Source: Hymenopellis radicata (Eukaryota > Basidiomycota > Agaricomycetes > Agaricales > Physalacriaceae). From it: a stretch of DNA of 17,547 nucleotides. The DNA lies in NCBI GenBank assembly GCA_015501595.1, contig JADNRX010000940.1, positions 1-17,547 on the forward strand, written 5' to 3'. This document shows, in pieces, positions 17,529 through 17,547 of this stretch. Under the pieces are notes generated by a model that was given only the letters and a program-made list of their open reading frames with translations, did no database searches and had not been told where the DNA came from. How positions within the stretch are numbered: position 1 is the stretch's first letter; each line of letters opens with the position of its first letter. A program made the position numbers and the translations under genes.

Positions 17529-17547
17529 TGACTGTTACTTGTAAATC
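17507..17547 (+). repeat. Direct repeat, copy 2 (41 bp), at window end
   Basis: Second copy of the repeat at 17076-17117, spacing 430 bp. It ends on exactly the same base as the last base of the window. The single-base loss destroys the zinc-finger reading frame in this copy. Confidence 0.9.

Noticed and set aside
1..17547. tRNA, 5S rRNA, U-snRNA, telomere repeats, LTR or DNA transposon, CRISPR array
   Set aside because: I scanned for B-box-like GGTTCRANNCC, U6-type starts, TTAGGG runs, terminal repeats with transposase motifs and spaced repeats, and found none that hold up.

Overview
The window reads as nuclear DNA of a basidiomycete fungus, most likely an Agaricomycete. The protein-coding genes are cut by many very short introns (45-64 nt, one of 89 nt) with GTRNGT-type donors, CTRAY branch sites and YAG acceptors. 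The recognisable proteins are eukaryotic or fungal: translation factor eIF2A, a Zn2Cys6 transcription factor of the type expanded in Agaricomycetes, and a eukaryotic protein kinase. I see no rRNA, tRNA, CRISPR array, LTR or DNA transposon. The layout is an ordinary gene-dense fungal locus with looser, partly decayed sequence at both ends.

Left part (1-3136): a minus-strand open frame that looks like the last exon or remnant of a gene (79-498), a two-exon minus-strand gene of unknown function (918-1657), then 1.5 kb without a convincing gene. Centre-left (3137-7626, plus strand): a complete six-exon eIF2A gene, then a five-exon gene for an unrecognised 451-residue protein with two CxxC pairs. 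Centre (7795-12517, minus strand): an eight-exon Zn2Cys6 regulator, convergent with the 451-residue gene across 168 bp, and upstream of it a seven-exon protein kinase whose catalytic loop reads HMD instead of HRD. Right part (12891-17547): coding-like blocks I could not assemble into one clean gene (12891-13686, minus), a single-exon small protein with a good TATA box (13910-14470, minus), 1.5 kb of intergenic DNA with strong palindromes, a two-exon plus-strand gene (15940-16714), and directly after its stop further exon-like sequence that ends in a degenerate C2H2-like zinc finger. The last 470 bp hold a 41-42 bp direct repeat, whose second copy ends exactly at the window end, and a run of closely packed stem-loops.

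No pathway ties these genes together: a housekeeping translation factor sits beside regulatory genes (transcription factor, kinase) and lineage-specific unknowns. The most unusual signal is in RNA-level structure. Several introns contain perfect inverted repeats; two of these cover the 3' splice site (kinase last intron, transcription-factor intron 4), and a 12-bp hairpin lies inside eIF2A intron 1. The terminal 150 bp is a second dense block of stem-loops. Gene models below were built by eye from splice signals, reading-frame continuity and protein sense. Where a splice choice is uncertain the entry says so.
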